Source: Temnothorax longispinosus
Taxonomy: Eukaryota; Arthropoda; Insecta; Hymenoptera; Formicidae
Assembly (NCBI RefSeq): GCF_030848805.1
Contig: NC_092363.1
Span: forward strand, 186,001 to 250,000
Length of the DNA: 64,000 bases
Reading direction: 5' to 3'
A program made the translations under genes and the position numbers. Shown one piece after another: positions 34,361 through 46,143 of this stretch (positions are counted from its first letter, which is position 1; every line of letters begins with the position of its first letter). The notes under the pieces were generated by a model, which made no database searches, was not told where the DNA came from, and worked only from the letters and a program-made list of their open reading frames with translations.

Positions 34361-37262
34361 CAGAGAAAAAAGTTACCATGAAGCAATCTATCTGCAGAAC
34401 ATGACAGGGTTTAAAAGGTAGGGTTTGTGTTTGGTATGGTATCGCAATACCCCTGCAGTATATATTCCATAAAAACGTTGAACGTTTTACTCTAGTTTTA
34501 CGTAACTTGCAGATTTACGACCTGGATGCGTTAAGGGTTCTGTCATTCGCTGGCGGAGAGAGAAAGTCCTTGCACGAGATTGCACGCTCGGAATCTGTAT
34601 CCAACCAACACCGTCAGAATCCCCTAAATCACACGCTTGGAAAATTTACGGCATTGCTCTAGTTTTGGTCACGGAATTGGTCCGCACCCGCATTCCTTGT
34701 TTGCTAAACATCGTCTCCCCATGGGGGGTGGAAACCAAGGACGGAATATCTTGAAGCGAGAAAAATGTGATTTTCGTTAAAAAAAAGTTGTAGTTTGTTA
34801 TCACGTCGCAAAGAAGTGCTATCGCAAGTTACTCCGTTGTGGTCACGGATATAAGAGAGAAATATATATAGGGCCAAGAGTTTGCGCGATGCCCCTTTTC
34901 TTTTTACGCCATACGGTCGCCAGACCGTGTATCAAAAATGTATTACAAGTTTTTCTTTTCGGGTTGTCACAAATTTTGTTCGAAGGTCACATTGACAATG
35001 TAAGTGTAGCAAGAGCGAAGATACGCAACGAACTTTCTTCGAGGGATCGTTAAGATCGCGTTCTCGACTCTTCCTCGCGCGCGGAGGAGTAACGAGGAGC
35101 TTGTCAGGGGGTCGAGGAAGTCGGAGGCGACGAGAGAAGGAAGGTGCGGAAGAAAAGGGGAAGATTGTTGCGAAGGAAGAAGCCGAGAGTTTAATGATAT
35201 TCCTGATTACGGCGGCACGTAGAAAGAGAGAAGGAGCAGAGAAACGGAGAGAGACGGAGGTATAGGAGAACAGAGAGGGTAGCGGTATGGAGGAAGGGGT
35301 ATGATGGTGGAAGAGCGAGTCGGGAGACTGCTCCACCTTGCCGTGTCAACCCCGTATTCATCCGAACCGGCTCGCCCTTCTTCCACTCGCGTTCAACCCC
35401 GTCGTCCCCGTGGCTTCTCGCATAAAAAGTATTGATCTGAGCTTCTTCTTGGCCCGTGAGGCTCACGAGCCGAGAGGGTTGAATCTACCCTAACTGCTTG
35501 CCCTGCCTTTATATTCATCATCCCTCTAGCGCCCCGAGTGCGGCGACGGCGGTAGCGGCGGCTCTGTCTTCCGAGGGTGGTCGGACTTCCTCTCTTTTTC
35601 TCTCTCTGTCTCGCTATTCCCGCAGCCACCCCTGCGACACCCTTTTTACCTCATCCCTCCTACACCTTCTGAGAAATCCAAGTTGCGTTTCGGGAGAGAA
35701 GCTATTTTTTATGCGCGTCTACGTCTCGAATGCCAATGAGTTCCTTCTGCTCCTTTCTTACCGTATCATCTAACGCGCACCCTTGAACTTTAATTAGCAT
35801 CCCGGGCGGAGGCGGTTGTGGTATTGGTTTTTAGATGGATTTACTTGTTGTAGTGTGAAAAACATTCGTAGAAAGAGATATTTGTTTAGCACAAATCTAT
35901 ATTTCTGTCAATATTTTTAGGAAGAAAAGATTAGAGAAACGCGTTTTTTTCCCACTCAAATTAAAGACGAAATGAATGAATAAAAGACTGGGTAAGAAAG
36001 TCAATTTGATTTCACTACGATGGGCCGCGGAAGATGTCGGAGATTTGAAGGATGGGAGAGCAAACAATAATTAGAATCTACAGAAAGTGCATTTGCCTAA
36101 TTTGTTTTCGCATTCTCGTTAATTCTTTCTCTTTTTTCACTGCGAACAAACTCGATTATTACGAATTCGCATTACTCGCCAATGAATATTTCATCGGTTT
36201 TGTCACGGCAGCTGCATTGAACTAACGCTTTGTAGAATCGAGTGTGTCGAAAAATAGATTTTCTAAATATATTGATGCAACTAATGATAGAAATTGATTA
36301 ATAGAACAATTTTATTATTATTCAGATGTGTCAATAGGGATTTACGTGTTTGTGTAAAGCAAATTTTTTCATTAAATGTGATAATAAATTATGATAATAA
36401 AAATACAATACAAGAAATACATTTGCGTTTAAGTAAATTGTTTTTTTTTTTTACTCAACAAAGAAGGGTTTGCCAAGTTCTATCTTCAATGGCAACCGGA
36501 TATTATCGATGCAAACTTTTCTCAACTTTCGCACATTGTACCTTAACCCATCGTTCGAAAGATCGGTTGTATTCGAAGATTAACGACGAACCCTTTTTGC
36601 TCGTGTAAGAGCATCGTGGCACCATTCTGACGTCCGCCCCGGCGCCGACTATGGTATCTCTCAAAACATCGGAGATCCACTTAAATATTTCCGAAACGAA
36701 GAATCGTCCGCGAGGCCGGCCCCGAATCCTTTCGAACCTCAATCTGTTGTGACAGGTCATCTAGAATCGTTCTCGTTCTATCAGATTGTATGTACGTTAT
36801 TTATTTAAGATACATTGTGCCATTGTGCTTTTAATACATTCAACAAATGTCGCGTGATGAGATTTTCGATATCAAAACGAATTCATTTATGCATAAAAGA
36901 GATGTATATAAATACGTGTATGAGGAAAACGATGGAGAAAGAAGCTCGAAATGTGTTTGTCAGTTGTAGCTATACCTTCGCAGGTAGAGTCCCAATGATG
37001 GATGCAGACCGCGGGGAAAGTAAAAGTGATGAGGTTTCGAAAAATGACGCACAAAATGAGCCTAATGAAAATTGAAAAACGATTTGTCTTCTGTCGGAAA
37101 GATAATCTTCTCTCGTATACGCTTGAAAAATACAAAACGACTCTGCCACCTTAATGATTGTAGTAGAATGGCTTAACATGTTATGCAAGAACGGGAAAAG
37201 CATTGAAAAGGAGAATAGTATATTCTATAAAACATAATTGACTCTCGCTAAGATAAGAGATA
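34361..37262. other. No gene seen; purine/pyrimidine-rich GC island at 35.0-35.7 kb
   Basis: No supported gene. 34,930-35,700 is strongly purine-rich on plus and then pyrimidine-rich. The minus-strand frame of 134 codons there is low-complexity Ser/Leu/Arg and reads as chance. A poly(T) run lies at about 36,440-36,453. The rest is unremarkable. Confidence 0.55.
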
Positions 37263-37810
37263 CACAGTAAAAAATTTTGTGTTAAATTTAACACATTCTA
37301 TACATGTCTCAATATATCCACTCTAATTTTTATGTTAATTTAACAGAAGGCAAATATGTAAATAAATAACACAAGTAATATGTGAAAAATAAACACAAAA
37401 TTGTAACACATTGACGCTATCTGGAAGCAAAGTTTATGTTAAATTAACATATTTATAATGTTAAAAATTAAAATAAAATGTTATTTTTAATTAAATGTTA
37501 TACTTTCTTCTCTTTTTCTTACAGAAAACAGTGATACCTCTTAAAATATATAATATAAGAAATACGTCGAACTCTTATAGAGAGGAAATTAACATAATTA
37601 GATGTTCATTTTAACATATAAAATATATCACCAAGAATTCGTGCATTTACACATAAATTGTGTTATTTTAACTTAAAAACGGTGAATATTAACTTAATGC
37701 AGAAAATGACAATTATGTTACATTAACACAAGTATATGTTAAAAATTTAACACAAAAATTTCTACATGGAATTCACACATAGAAATCCACACAAAATGTT
37801 TTTTACCGTG
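37263..37810. mobile_element. TA-flanked MITE rich in TGTTAA motifs (copy 2)
   Basis: Ends CACAGTAAAAAATTTTGTGT (left) and CACGGTAAAAAACATTTTGT (right, minus strand) are flanked by TA at 37261-37262 and 37811-37812. As in the element at 914-1416, the interior is full of TGTTAA/TTAACA words, and the left end continues into GTTAAATTTAACAC. At 548 bp there is no coding capacity. The relationship to copy 1 rests on end similarity, size and word content; overall identity is low. Confidence 0.75.
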
Positions 37811-37812
37811 TA

Positions 37813-38394
37813 GAAAAAATTCCTGTATTTATTGTTTTTAAAATAATTTTTTAATTTTCGCAATTCTTACGGCGATACGTCATGACTCTATCACGAGACT
37901 TTATAAATAGAGCGGCATCAATTCTGAGAAAAAGATAATTCGATTAGTTATAGTTCACGCTAGAAAGTAGGATTAGATTTCTCGGGATAAGAGATATGTC
38001 ATTTTTGGGGCTTCGGATGTATCGTATATTTTTGATATTCCGGAAAAGTTTTAATTAATTGTACGTATCTTTTGCATCATATAATTATTCTTGCATTAAT
38101 AACATCAACTGTATAATTTGATGTAAAAGTTAACAAATTATTATCGTCGACGTGAAGACGTGATATACACTTTGCAACAGTATTTTGAGTAGCAGGTAAA
38201 AGGCTGTTGCCATTGGACACTGCTCTAAGGAGATAAAAGCAGGGTTCGTTGCTATGGTAACGGGGAAGGGTTAGCGCTCCAACCCCTTTCCGAATTCCGG
38301 ACGGTGAAGGGTTAATGAGATTGGATCCCATAGTCGGCAAGATCTTCCCCGGCAGACATTTTGTTCCTTTTTTATTGACACCATAACTAACATA
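37813..38394. other. No gene seen; contains an X-box-like palindrome
   Basis: No supported gene. See the X-box-like site at 38248-38261. A short stem GGAAGGGTT / AACCCCTTTCC follows at about 38264-38292. Confidence 0.5.
38248..38261. promoter_or_regulatory. X-box-like palindrome (possible RFX site)
   Basis: GTTGCTATGGTAAC fits the two-half-site form of the RFX X-box (GTTGCC-type half sites facing each other). This is a motif match only. No nearby promoter or ciliary gene is visible in the window. Confidence 0.35.
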
Positions 38395-38486
38395 GGCTGC
38401 GATATTCACTGCCAATACTGAAAATCTATAATGTACATTACGTGCGATAGATTTTTAGTACTGGCAGTGAATACCGGAACGCAGCC
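38395..38486. mobile_element. Small hairpin MITE, GGCTGC ends
   Basis: Left GATATTCACTGCCAATACTG and right CGGTATTCACTGCCAGTACT (minus strand) pair through AAAATCTAT/ATAGATTTTT. The outer GGCTGC and GCAGCC also pair, with a 4-nt gap on the left. Loop about 18 nt, total 92 bp. Terminal GG and small size recall Harbinger-type MITEs, but the target duplication is not clear. Confidence 0.65.
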
Positions 38487-39296
38487 ATAATATCACGTTT
38501 GTTTTGCTACCATGCTACCAACGATTATACTTGCGTCAATTAAGTAATAACCAAACTTGATTCCTGCAAGTAAAAAGCATATTATTGATTTATACTAAAG
38601 AAATTTTTGCAATGCCACTTTGAACTTCACGGCGATATGTGGATACCGGTCATTGATGTCGAGGTCCCTTCCTTCCGATCGAAAAAAATATTTTCGCCGT
38701 GCCCGATTCCAATTGTACCTGCGGCTTCGCTCCTATTCACCCTATTTCCGTCTCCCTCTCGCATGACTGCCTTTTGAAGTTACGCGCACGAAAATAGATC
38801 GTGGTGAGCGCGATTGAGACGCGCGTGTGCGTGCGCGTGGGTGTACACTATGGGTGCAGGGGGCATTCTTATTTCCATACAAAGACGTACGAATTCACTG
38901 GCTCAACCTTTGAAGGACGAGGACGAGGGTTTCTCAGGGTCCTTTCCCTTCTCAGCGCACCTATGACGCCGGCAGGTTGGGCAAGTGTTGCGATTTTTCC
39001 GAATGTTCGCCAAAGCCCTGGGAAAATTATGTAAACGTCGCGATTCCCACAATATGTTGAGAGACGGGGACGTGAAAGGGGTGGCGGAGCTGCGCGAGCG
39101 ATCGAAATGCGACGCTGCACCTGACAGACGTCAAACATTTGTAATTTCACTCACAATCAGTAGAAATCTAAAATATTATCGTATATCGTAAAACGATTTA
39201 TTCTTTGTTCTTAAACTCGTTGTTAATGTGAATCGATAAAAGCATCTCACGAACAGTTTGTGGTGAATCGTATAAATATATAAATGACGAAGTCAT
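38487..39296. other. No gene seen
   Basis: No supported gene. A GC-rich patch at 38,690-39,130 has overlapping frames below 95 codons. A GT-rich segment (CGCGTGTGCGTGCGCGTGGG) is at about 38,820-38,840. Confidence 0.55.
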
Positions 39297-40029
39297 AGAA
39301 ACTGAGCCCGACAGGCAAAAACGTTTCAGACAAAAGTTGTATAGTTTGGAGGGAGACAAATAATGATAAAGTTAATTAAAAAAAAACTGATGTTTTAAGG
39401 TTACATGAAGATTATCATTTTTAACTCTTTGCTACATAATATTTCTATACGGGACCTACACGGAAAGAATGGTTTTAGGTACTGAAATATCTAAAAATTT
39501 AGCTAGATACAGATTTGAGAATAATTTTGTTGCACCATCAAAATAATTATGTAAAACATTCAAACTGATTGCTAAAATGTCAACATTTTTTACAGCATTA
39601 TAGATTTCCATTATTTTATATTTGCAATTAGTAATTCCAAAAACCCCTATGTAAAATTCGATAAAATATGTTCAACAGAAAAATTTATGGAACAAAGGGT
39701 TAAATAGTATAATAATATTTTTTTACACAATTTGACTTTTTTAGTTATTCTGCGAAAGTATTAAAGTAGAATTATCAAAAAATTAATACATAATTTATAA
39801 AATATTTTATATTGTGGCATATATTGATATAAGATACCTTATAAACTATATTAATTGTTTGATAACCTGATATCTTAATATTTTTATACACAGAATAATA
39901 AGATGAATGAATTAGCGTAAAGAAAACACTTAGTTGCTTTTCAAAAAAGATTTGTAATTACATATTGCAAATTGTATAAATACAATTTTTACTGAAACAT
40001 TTTTGCCTGTCCGTTTCAATTTTCACACC
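39297..40029. mobile_element. TIR element with AGGCAAAAAYGTTTCAG ends
   Basis: AGGCAAAAACGTTTCAG at 39313-39329 is inverted at 39992-40008 with one mismatch. The right end continues outward to CACACCC, like the GGGTGT-ended elements. The left outer end is decayed. Inside, GACAAAAGTTGTATAGTTT matches the repeat at 23304-23527, and 39887-39955 matches 60054-60123. No coding capacity. Confidence 0.65.
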
Positions 40030-41142
40030 CACACCTTAGATATAAAAAGAGAGAAATAAGTAATTGTTTTTCATTTTATACGCTGTATATTTGCTGTTAT
40101 ATATTTTTGTATCTTTCAGCATTAATTGTGCACATAATTAAGTTTCATTGCTTCTCTTAAAAAAAGGTACAACTGATGAAAATCACAAAATAAGTAGTAG
40201 GAGTCTCTTAAGTAAGTAGGAGGAGATTCCGCATTCAGTTGAGGGTTAATACGTTTAACTTGCGTCTACGTTTCTCACAAAGAACAACTAATCCTCACTA
40301 ACTTCGACTCTGCTGTCGCAAGTCATAATTATACAGGGCGGTTCGAAGGAGAGGCTTGGTCTTCTTGACGTTTTGCAGGGCACGCCGCTGCCAAAGGGAC
40401 CTGAAGGATTTTAGAGGCGTGGTAAACATTTAGCGACGGACTCGTCGGCGTCGTGCGACACCGTCCGACTACCCTCTACCCAGGAATCGTGTTAACGCCT
40501 CTGGTCCTATTCCAGTTCTACGTAACAAAGACTAACTGCCGACCCGCCATTGTCCCACTCTTCCGGTCGGACGTGCGCTCGTCCCGAAATCTGGTTTTTC
40601 TCAATTTTCACTGGACATTCGATCGGCACATTCGTCGCCGTGGTGAACGCGCGCGGCGATCGAAAGGCGCGCTGCGAGAAAGGGTGTAGGGACCTAGCTA
40701 CGCCCTTAACTCCGTGACACTTTGTGTCGCCTGCAGTTAAATAAGGAAATAATTTTTCTAAAAGAGCGACAGCTCGCGCGCGGGTGTCAAAGGCGTATCT
40801 ATTATTATAGGACGTCTTAATGTTCCGGAACCAAGATCGATCGACCTTTCGAGAGTTTGCACCGGATTGTCAGCACTTCAAAGGATCTGCGATATTCCTT
40901 GGACGATTTCGTTCACGGCGCCCCTATAACGTTCTCGTTAGCACAAATCTGCCGGATGCGAGGAGCTTCGCTGCAGCAGAGCACAAAAGACGTGATAGCG
41001 GGCGAATGTGAGCACGAGCGAGGTAAATCAAGTGAGAAATTTTCCATTGCTCGTCGAGAGATGAACGCGTGCGCGATTCAATTTTTAAATTCTTAAATTA
41101 CAAAATAATAATATAATAGATCAGGGTTCGAAAAATAAAAAC
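40030..41142. other. No gene seen; GC-rich patch at 40.4-41.1 kb
   Basis: No supported gene. A short TACAGGGCGGTTCG word at about 40,333 may be a lone transposon end. Chance frames below 80 codons. Confidence 0.55.
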
Positions 41143-41221
41143 AAAAAAGATAAAAGAGGTTAACGAACCTAGATATACTTGCTAAGAATGTATTACAAAT
41201 TTAAGTAAATAATGTGAGAAA

Positions 41222-41252
41222 CGTTTCGACCTGCAATAAGATCATCTTCAGT
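41222..41252 (-). other. Hammerhead-like core, left arm
   Basis: On minus: CTGAAGA, then a possible stem II (GATCT pairing AGGTC with one G-U), then CGAAAC. This matches the CUGANGA-stem-GAAAC core order. Stems I and III and the cleavage site were not demonstrated. Confidence 0.35.
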
Positions 41253-41983
41253 GCGTCGTAACAAAAATTACTTACAAATTAAGTCGATGACATCTAGTCA
41301 GATTATAAAATTCATAAATCTTGTATATCGTTTATGTGGAATTAATATCAACATTTTGATTAGACCTCTTTGTAGAGTTTCAGAATCGTATCTTCCAATC
41401 TTCAACTCCTTACCTCCCTGCTAATATCCCTGCCTATCTCATCCTACCCCCCCCCTTCCAAAAATGTTTCCCTACCCTCTCTCTTTCCCTCATTCTTTCT
41501 AACAGCATGCCTCCGCTGCTTTCTACACTTACTTTATAACAATAGATCGACACACATGTCTGTCACCAATTCTCGCCACATATATATTTAAATAAATAAA
41601 TAAGTAATTGTTTAAGTAAAATAAGCTAATTATTTGTGTGAAGCAAATACACTTCTTTCAGACATTTTCTATGAAGCATTGTTATTGTTTAAATGAATAT
41701 CAAAGTATTATTGAAGCCAAAGAGAATGTGTCTTTTGTTTCAAACAATTTTTTTATTTAAAACAATAATATATTCTTTGAAAAATCTAATAAACATATTT
41801 ATCGAAACATTATAGTTTGTTTGGACCATTCCAATGATCAAATTTGTTTGTTGAATGCAATAAAATTTATAATATTAAATCCAAAGAAATCCTTTTCTCT
41901 GTGTGTGCCAGTATTTCAACTTTAATATTCTCTTTTTGTTCCTAACAAAATGCCCGATCTAATCCAGACACTTTGGTAACGCA

Positions 41984-42012
41984 CTGAAGATGATCTTATT
42001 AGAGATCGAAAC
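41984..42012 (+). other. Hammerhead-like core, right arm
   Basis: CTGAAGA (41984-41990), a perfect 5-bp stem II (GATCT / AGATC) and GAAAC (42008-42012). The core order fits a hammerhead ribozyme; stems I and III are not evident by eye. Confidence 0.35.
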
Positions 42013-42092
42013 ATTTGTCATATTATTTATTTAAATTTGTAACATTCTTAGCCTGGCTTGGTTTGTTAGCCCCTTTTATCTCCTTCGTGTTT

Positions 42093-43800
42093 AAATTACA
42101 TTTCAAGAATCTTATGACAGGCCAGCTATCGCGAAGATCGAAGTTTAATAAACAAGAAATGTAAACCGAAAGAAATCGTAACTGTTAGGTAATATTCTAC
42201 AGTTCATTTACGCATGTTATTTCATCCTCAATCAGTTTTCCACTCGAGTTCAATCAAGTTCTTCAAGTTTCTCACTCTCGTCGGATGCATCGCGCGGGCG
42301 AGGAGAAAAATCAATGATCCGCTATCGCAGCCGTATTCCATCACATCTCTCGATGTCATATTTTTATTACCGTCCCCATCAGTAAACACATTACAGGTTT
42401 CTCACATTAGACGCGGCGCAGGAGCAATGGCGGTGGTGGCGGTGGTTGTGGCGGCGAACGGGGAGAGGAAATCAGAAAGACGGAAGCGGCAAAGTTGCGT
42501 GGGCGAAGGAGGCTGCGCGCGGTCTCCTCTCGAATCGCATCTGTCTTCCCTCGCGGACCTCTCGATCATCCGTCGTATTTGCCTTCTCGAGAGCTCGCCC
42601 CTGCGTCCTTCGAGACGGGAAATCTATAAGCTTCGAGAGTGACCCTAACGAGAGGAAGAATACCGGAAAGACGGACGCGGCACGGTGCTACGAAAAGCCG
42701 TGAAGATGTTATAAGACAAACAAAACGGTAACGTCCGAAATTGGGGACCTCATCTCTCGATATGAGCGAATATTACGACGCTTCGCTATATTTACTTTTG
42801 TCATTCTATAGCTTTAATTAGCAATCAACAAAATAAATTTCACAGTACCGATCGATGTCATGGCCTGAGTTGTACCCGCGGTATCATAATACACTTAGCG
42901 TTGTTATAAAGAATAATCTTAAATAATGCTAATTTTTATAAATTATTTTATAGCTATGATTCGATCGCTCGATTCTTATATTTTTCAATGAACTGGATCT
43001 CGCCGGAAATCAACCTGCCATGCCCAATGACCACGATGGAATTATGTAAAACGAGAATATTCAGGATCCACCCTGCTTGCCATTGAACGAGGCAAGAATG
43101 AAGTTTTCTGCATAATACAAGCGGGGGACTCGAATGTGACGGATACGGATGGGAAAGAGAGGCACGCATATGCCGATTTACACGACGCGATATTCCGTAA
43201 CGCTAAATCGCGTTGGGACAGCGAGACTCGCTTCGTTATTGCGATCTATTGATTTATAATCTGCAACTTTTATGTAAGTCAGAAATACGCGATGTTCCAT
43301 TTATCAAAATGCTAAAAGGGTAAGTGATACGTTCCCGATACACGTAATGTTTATAAAAGCGATTGAGTTGCAGAGTCTGAACTGTTATCATCGCCCGACG
43401 TCGAAAATATCTCGCGATGCGCTCTCTCATCATCCTCTCGTCGGCGAAACGTATAATTATGCGAGTCCTCAATTTACTTGGGCGCGATCGCGAGACGCAG
43501 CTGCTCTCGGAGCGGGATAATAAATCCACGTGCCCCGGTAATTAATTTGGCATAGATACACGTGAAACATTTAATTAATTAAATTTTATGGCTCGTTTCG
43601 CATGCGCTTTACGTAATGACGCTCATCGCAAACCAGGCTGAGCTCGAGTGGAACTTTATATCTTTCCAGTTATTACTTATATTAAACAGGTACAAAGTGA
43701 TTTCAAGACTCCGTCGCAATTACAGAATTAATTACATGCAGGAACTTATGCAGACTTTTCTCATTGCAAAGGCGACTGTGTTGCAGCTTGTGTATCATCG
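42093..43800. other. No gene seen; GC-rich patch at 42.2-42.7 kb
   Basis: No supported gene. The 142-codon plus-strand frame at 42214-42642 overlaps an 85-codon frame in another phase and has no recognisable domain. The segment GGCGGTGGTGGCGGTGGTTG is at about 42,429. The remainder is mixed. Confidence 0.55.
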
Positions 43801-43802
43801 TA

Positions 43803-44043
43803 GAGATAAACAGTACAGTTGTTGGCTTCTACAATAATTGGCCACATCTTAAAAAATTAAAGATTATAAAGAAATACTATTAAAATGTTTTTAATTATAA
43901 ATATAAAATTATTTTAAAAAATGTATTATAAATATTTATGTATTTATAATTAAAAACATTTTAATAGTATTTCTTTATAATCTTTAACTTTTTAAGACGT
44001 GGCCAATCATTGTAGAGTGACCAACAACTGTACTGTTTACCCC
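43803..44043. mobile_element. TA-flanked MITE, uninterrupted (copy 2)
   Basis: The same family as 15984-16488: AACAGTACAGTTGTTGGC at the left and its inverse at the right, TA at 43801-43802 and 44044-44045, and the same AT-rich stem with TATTTCTTTATAATCTTTAA. The left terminal few bases are altered (GAGATAAAC in place of GGGGTAAAC). No SINE is present, so this copy serves as the empty-site reference. 241 bp, no coding capacity. Confidence 0.88.
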
Positions 44044-44045
44044 TA

Positions 44046-46104
44046 TTAAGAGCCACTGCGGAGGTAAAATGTTACTTATCGCGCGTCTAAGAATAATGAG
44101 ATCACGCAGGATCGTGAATTACGTGCGTAAAAAAAAACCGTGTCCGCACGAGCCATTTCACGGCGCTGCGCTGTGCAACCGGGCAGGGAAACTGTAAAAG
44201 CGAGTATCACGATCGGAGGTAAAAGAGGATAAAAGAGACATGTGCCGCCTGTTGCTGTCAGCCATGTCGCGGTGTAAGTGCCGTGAAAAGGAAGAGACGA
44301 TATCATCGGCGGCGAAGGCGGCAGGGGTGGAAAGATGTTTACGAGAGCGTTATAGCTTCGATCCTTGCCGGTAGTTTATCACGAGCAACTGACTCCGTAC
44401 TGGATGCGTATCCGTGACGACATATAAAGCCACTCTCGTTCGTCTACCTCGATATACGTAAACAATTTCTCCTTCAATAACTTGTTCACACACGAACGAA
44501 GACTAACGCGACAGTGTGAGTAAAATTGTACTTTAAAACAACCAGATCTATGCGCGCTTTTTACATCCCCAAATGGATTCTATTTAAATAGAAGTGGATT
44601 ATTTCAGTCTTCGATACGACATGAATGTCTTAAATTGAATGTCACTGAATTTCAGGGAATATAAGACTAATTATCGCAATACGCCATAAATAATTTTCCG
44701 AGTGACGTGAAATCGTTCTTAATGAACTTCGGAGGCATATTCCACTCTTTGGAGATCCGGCTGTCTTAGGAGTCTACCGCGTCCCGATAATGGGGCCTAG
44801 CGCACGCGTAAAACTATTAAAGACTTTTCCTTTCTGCTACCGAAAACTCTGAAGGCCCACCCATACGGCCGATGTATAAATCAAAACGGCCGCGGTATGA
44901 TTTCCACGGTAGAAGGGAAGCATCTGTTCAAGGGGTTCATTCTTTTTAATAACTGTCACCGAATGGACCCAAATGTGGACTTTTACATAGTTAATTTGAT
45001 TTATGCGCGCAGTGACATTTCCTTTGAATCCGGCAAAAGTTTTACAAGAGGTCTACCCTAATATGAATATATCTTCCGGCACTACACCGTCGTCCATGCA
45101 TTATTATGAAAGAGTGCATAAATTCACATTATCTCAAGCACGATAAATATTAATATTATCGTAATATCGCAACACCGTATATTAATTAGCGATTTTACTT
45201 TCTTATTTACAGAATTGTTCCGGCTGCAATTAAAACTTATCGAATCTCAATCATTAGCCGAAGATGGAACTCTGTGGAACGTGCCATAAAGTAAATTCTA
45301 CTGGATGACAAAAAAAGATTCGTTGGAGATCCACCACCTGAATGACGATAAAAATGACCGTGGCGATGTTTTCAGCACGTGCGCGGAAAAACGGCTGCAG
45401 TTGCGCTGCGAGGTGGAAGCGTGATGACGTGAAAAAATTTGGTTGAATAATTTAAATCGTCTTAGCCGCGATTTCTTTTTTGTTGAAAGGGCGGAGGGAT
45501 ATCGGCGGCAGATGCAACCTAGACCACGCTTCGACGATTATCTTGCTCCGCTCTACAGTGGACGCGTGCTGTTACGGATTAATTTTTTTTCTCTCTCGTG
45601 ATCTCTTCTTGCCTCGCTAAAGGTGACGTGGACACGTGTTGAAAAATCAGAAAGATAGTAAATCTCTCGTTCCAATATATGTTCTTATATCGTTTGCGTC
45701 TCATAACTTTTTTGCAGAGAGAAGAAATCACCCTCAAAGTTTCCGTCCTCCAATCAGGATGCAGAGTAATATAACCCTTCTCTCAATGCGCCGCGTAACC
45801 ACACCCCGTAATGGAGGATGCGGACAATTAATCAATGGGAGTAGCTGTGGAAATATTATCTTGCCTAGAGGTACTGTGTAATCGTGTAATCACACTTGCA
45901 AAAGTTTAATAAAAATAAACTTTATATTGTTACTCTACAATTAGAAAATTCTAACTAGCTCAAAACCAGACTTAATATTAATGATACATTTATAATTAAT
46001 AAATAACCCATAATAAAGATAAGTTTATGAGGTACAAAATGGAATTTGTAATAGTAATTGTAACGCGGTAGTTGATAGCGAGTGAGCAAGAGAGAGAGAG
46101 TGAA

Positions 46105-46143
<39 letters not shown>

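Larger units (their letters stand above)
41143..42092. mobile_element. Penelope-like inverted terminal repeats, no RT
   Basis: About 110 bp at 41143-41252 is inverted at 41979-42092. Aligned words include GCTAAGAATGT, TACAAATTTAA and AATAAGATCATCTTCAGTGC. Each arm carries a CTGAAGA...GAAAC block facing inwards to the arm's inner edge. Such blocks recall the hammerhead motifs reported for Penelope-like elements. The roughly 720-bp middle has a C-rich stretch near 41,400-41,480 and no reverse transcriptase or GIY-YIG frame. It may be two partial copies joined head to head, or a non-autonomous TIR element of another class. Confidence 0.6.

Noticed and set aside
34932..35336. 134-codon minus-strand Ser/Leu/Arg-rich frame
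   Set aside because: Reads through a purine-rich tract that gives low-complexity peptide in several frames.
42214..42642. 142-codon open frame
   Set aside because: Overlaps another frame in a different phase; Arg/Ser-rich low-complexity middle from GGCGGT repeats.
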